Shown here piece by piece: positions 30,764-32,073 of a stretch of 32,073 nt of DNA. Made by a program: the position numbers and the translations under genes. The notes below the pieces were generated by a model that did no database searches, was not told where the DNA came from, and was given only the letters and a program-made list of their open reading frames with translations. Every line of letters starts with the position of its first letter. Position 1 is the first letter of the stretch. The DNA is from DASQDN01 sp035630195. Lineage in GTDB: Bacteria > Acidobacteriota > Terriglobia > Bryobacterales > Bryobacteraceae. Where the stretch lies: positions 1-32,073 of the forward strand of contig DASQLD010000106.1 in the NCBI GenBank assembly GCA_035630195.1, given 5' to 3'.

Positions 30764-32073
30764 TTAGAAAAGCAGCTTCATTCCAAGCTGAATGTTGCGC
30801 GGGTCGCGAGTGCTGGTTACCTGACCGGCGTTACCGCGCGTTGCCTGCGTCAGAATCGCGCCGGGGTTAGGCGCATTGATCGACGTATTGATCGCGTCCC
30901 ACTGCGTATGGTTGAAGGTATTAAACGTCTCGAAGCGGAACTGAACATTCACGCGCTCAGCGATCCGAGTGTTTTTGAACAGTGAGATATCCCAGTTATT
31001 TACCCCTGGGCCTCGTAGACTATTGCGACCCACATTGCCTAGAGTACCCTCTGCCGGGCGGGCGAACGCGAAGATATTGAAATAGTTAAACCGGTCCTTC
31101 TCCTCTAGTTCGATGTTCCCCCCAACGTAATCGGGACGAACTCCGCCACCCAGTGTGCCAGGGTTGGCGTTAGAAGTGAGAGTGAAAGGACGGCCGCTCC
31201 ACATGCGGGTGATGCCCGAGATCTGCCACCCATTGAGCACCGTCTTGACGAAGCCGTTGCCGTTTGCAAGCTGTGGGAACTCGTACACATAATCGAAGGT
31301 CATGACGTGCGTCCGGTCGAATCCGGCGGGCGCGTACTCCCGCCGACGGTCGTATGCGTACCCGATCGTGTCGCCGTCCCCATCCGTCTCGTCCATGGCC
31401 TTGGACCAGGTGTAGTTCACGTTGGCGGTGAAACTTCTGGCGAACCGGCGGCTCAGGCGAGTCTGCAGCGAATGGTAGTTGCTGATAGCGCCGAATTCGT
31501 TGAAAGTGATGCCCGTGTAGCCCTTATAGGGACGGAGAGCATCGTTGCGATTGTTGACGCTTGCCAGGACGCCTGGGGTGGTCGTGGTTCCTAACGGCAG
31601 AGTGTTGATATCACGACGATACATCAGGTGCCTGCCAGCGTTACCAACATAGGCGATATCAAAGGATGTCCTCCCGCCTAATTCCCGTTGAATGCCGAGA
31701 GACCAGGTGTTGATGGTCGGAATCTGGCCTTCTGCGTCCCACGCCGTCAGGCCGACTGGGAACCGCACGCCGCTCGCTACAAGCGCCGGAGAGACGTTGT
31801 CGATGTTTCCAGCCGCGACACGAGGATTGTAGGTCAGCGGCGGATTGCCCTGTACTCCGAAGTTTGTGTTGTTCTGACGAATGCGCTCGTAGAAGATCCC
31901 AGCGCCGCCGCGAATGGAGGTCTTGCCGTCGCCGAACGGATCCCATGCGAAGCCGAGACGAGGCGACCAGTTGTTGTAACGGTGCTTTGAGAAGCCCTTC
32001 GGAACATCAGCGTCGCCTTCCATTACGATGCCGTTGATCACGTTGCCGCTGTTCGGTATGATGCTGCCGAACT
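30764..32073 (-). CDS. Oar-like TonB-dependent receptor (third), C-terminal part
   Basis: The minus-strand frame is open from the window edge to a stop at 30764 (436 codons). It covers the second half of the outer-membrane barrel: NNWSPRLGFAWDPFGDGKTS, TSIRGGAGIFYERI, INTWSLGIQRELGGRTSFD, FTANVNYTWSKAMDETDGD, FDRTHVMTFDYVYEFP and the terminal strand IQLGMKLLF ending in Phe. These blocks match the other two large receptors in the window in order and character. The signal peptide, carboxypeptidase-like and plug domains lie beyond the window. The ligand is unknown. Confidence 0.92.
   Translation of the reverse strand, partial: FGSIIPNSGNVINGIVMEGDADVPKGFSKHRYNNWSPRLGFAWDPFGDGKTSIRGGAGIFYERIRQNNTNFGVQGNPPLTYNPRVAAGNIDNVSPALVASGVRFPVGLTAWDAEGQIPTINTWSLGIQRELGGRTSFDIAYVGNAGRHLMYRRDINTLPLGTTTTPGVLASVNNRNDALRPYKGYTGITFNEFGAISNYHSLQTRLSRRFARSFTANVNYTWSKAMDETDGDGDTIGYAYDRRREYAPAGFDRTHVMTFDYVYEFPQLANGNGFVKTVLNGWQISGITRMWSGRPFTLTSNANPGTLGGGVRPDYVGGNIELEEKDRFNYFNIFAFARPAEGTLGNVGRNSLRGPGVNNWDISLFKNTRIAERVNVQFRFETFNTFNHTQWDAINTSINAPNPGAILTQATRGNAGQVTSTRDPRNIQLGMKLLF

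Overview
The window looks like a piece of an acidobacterial chromosome, probably near Solibacter/Bryobacter. This is inferred from gene content alone: three Oar-type TonB-dependent receptors with carboxypeptidase-regulatory-like N-termini, a BlaR1/BlaI pair whose receptor carries a C-terminal repeat array, Tat-exported sulfatase and enolase-superfamily enzymes, a PEP-CTERM protein, and a secreted cytochrome c. Base composition is moderately GC-rich. No phage structural genes and no CRISPR array were seen.

Layout. 1-2216 (-): BlaI repressor, BlaR1 metalloprotease-sensor and the start of a third secreted protein, behind a doubled BlaI-type operator. 2346-3205: a zinc-ribbon/PspC protein (+) and a PEP-CTERM protein (-). 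3385-4321 (+): a badly decayed secreted alpha/beta hydrolase. 4346-6188 (+): a small secreted protein and a sulfatase, whose 3' end runs 105 bp into a convergent TonB receptor (6084-9413, -). 9499-11110: a methyltransferase/YbjQ operon (-), tightly divergent from a di-haem cytochrome c (+). 11114-13207: an enolase-superfamily dehydratase (-), tightly divergent from a secreted glycerophosphodiesterase (+). 13208-18783 (-): a three-gene unit of TonB receptor, phosphodiesterase (interrupted by an in-frame TGA) and an exported NIF3-like protein. 18896-19708 (+): a secreted esterase. 19840-21327: a membrane protein and a HicB antitoxin, each broken by a one-base homopolymer change.

21392-23629 holds the most unusual feature. 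A tRNA-Lys(TTT) gene on the minus strand is cut in its anticodon stem-loop by a 2.2 kb insertion bracketed by 13-bp direct repeats. The insertion carries 11-bp-phased AAGACC repeats near both ends, resembling integrase arm sites. It has no integrase. It encodes a DUF2971 protein, a two-helix membrane protein, a 69-aa protein and a complete second tRNA-Lys(TTT), which could replace the gene it destroys.

23688-27308 (+): a sugar-isomerase-like protein, a Gfo/Idh/MocA oxidoreductase and homoserine kinase, probably one operon. 27320-28003 (-): QueE with a non-standard start. 28243-30071 (-): a TonB-C-terminal-domain protein and a chemotaxis receptor. 30319-30446 (+): a candidate structured small RNA with an anti-Shine-Dalgarno loop and its own terminator, followed by an 82-aa protein. 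30764 to the end (-): the C-terminal part of a third TonB receptor.

Taken together, most genes fit uptake and periplasmic breakdown of polymers and phosphate/sulfate esters. Several single-base lesions (one nonsense codon, two homopolymer indels) sit in otherwise clean genes. Sequence alone cannot tell true decay from assembly error.
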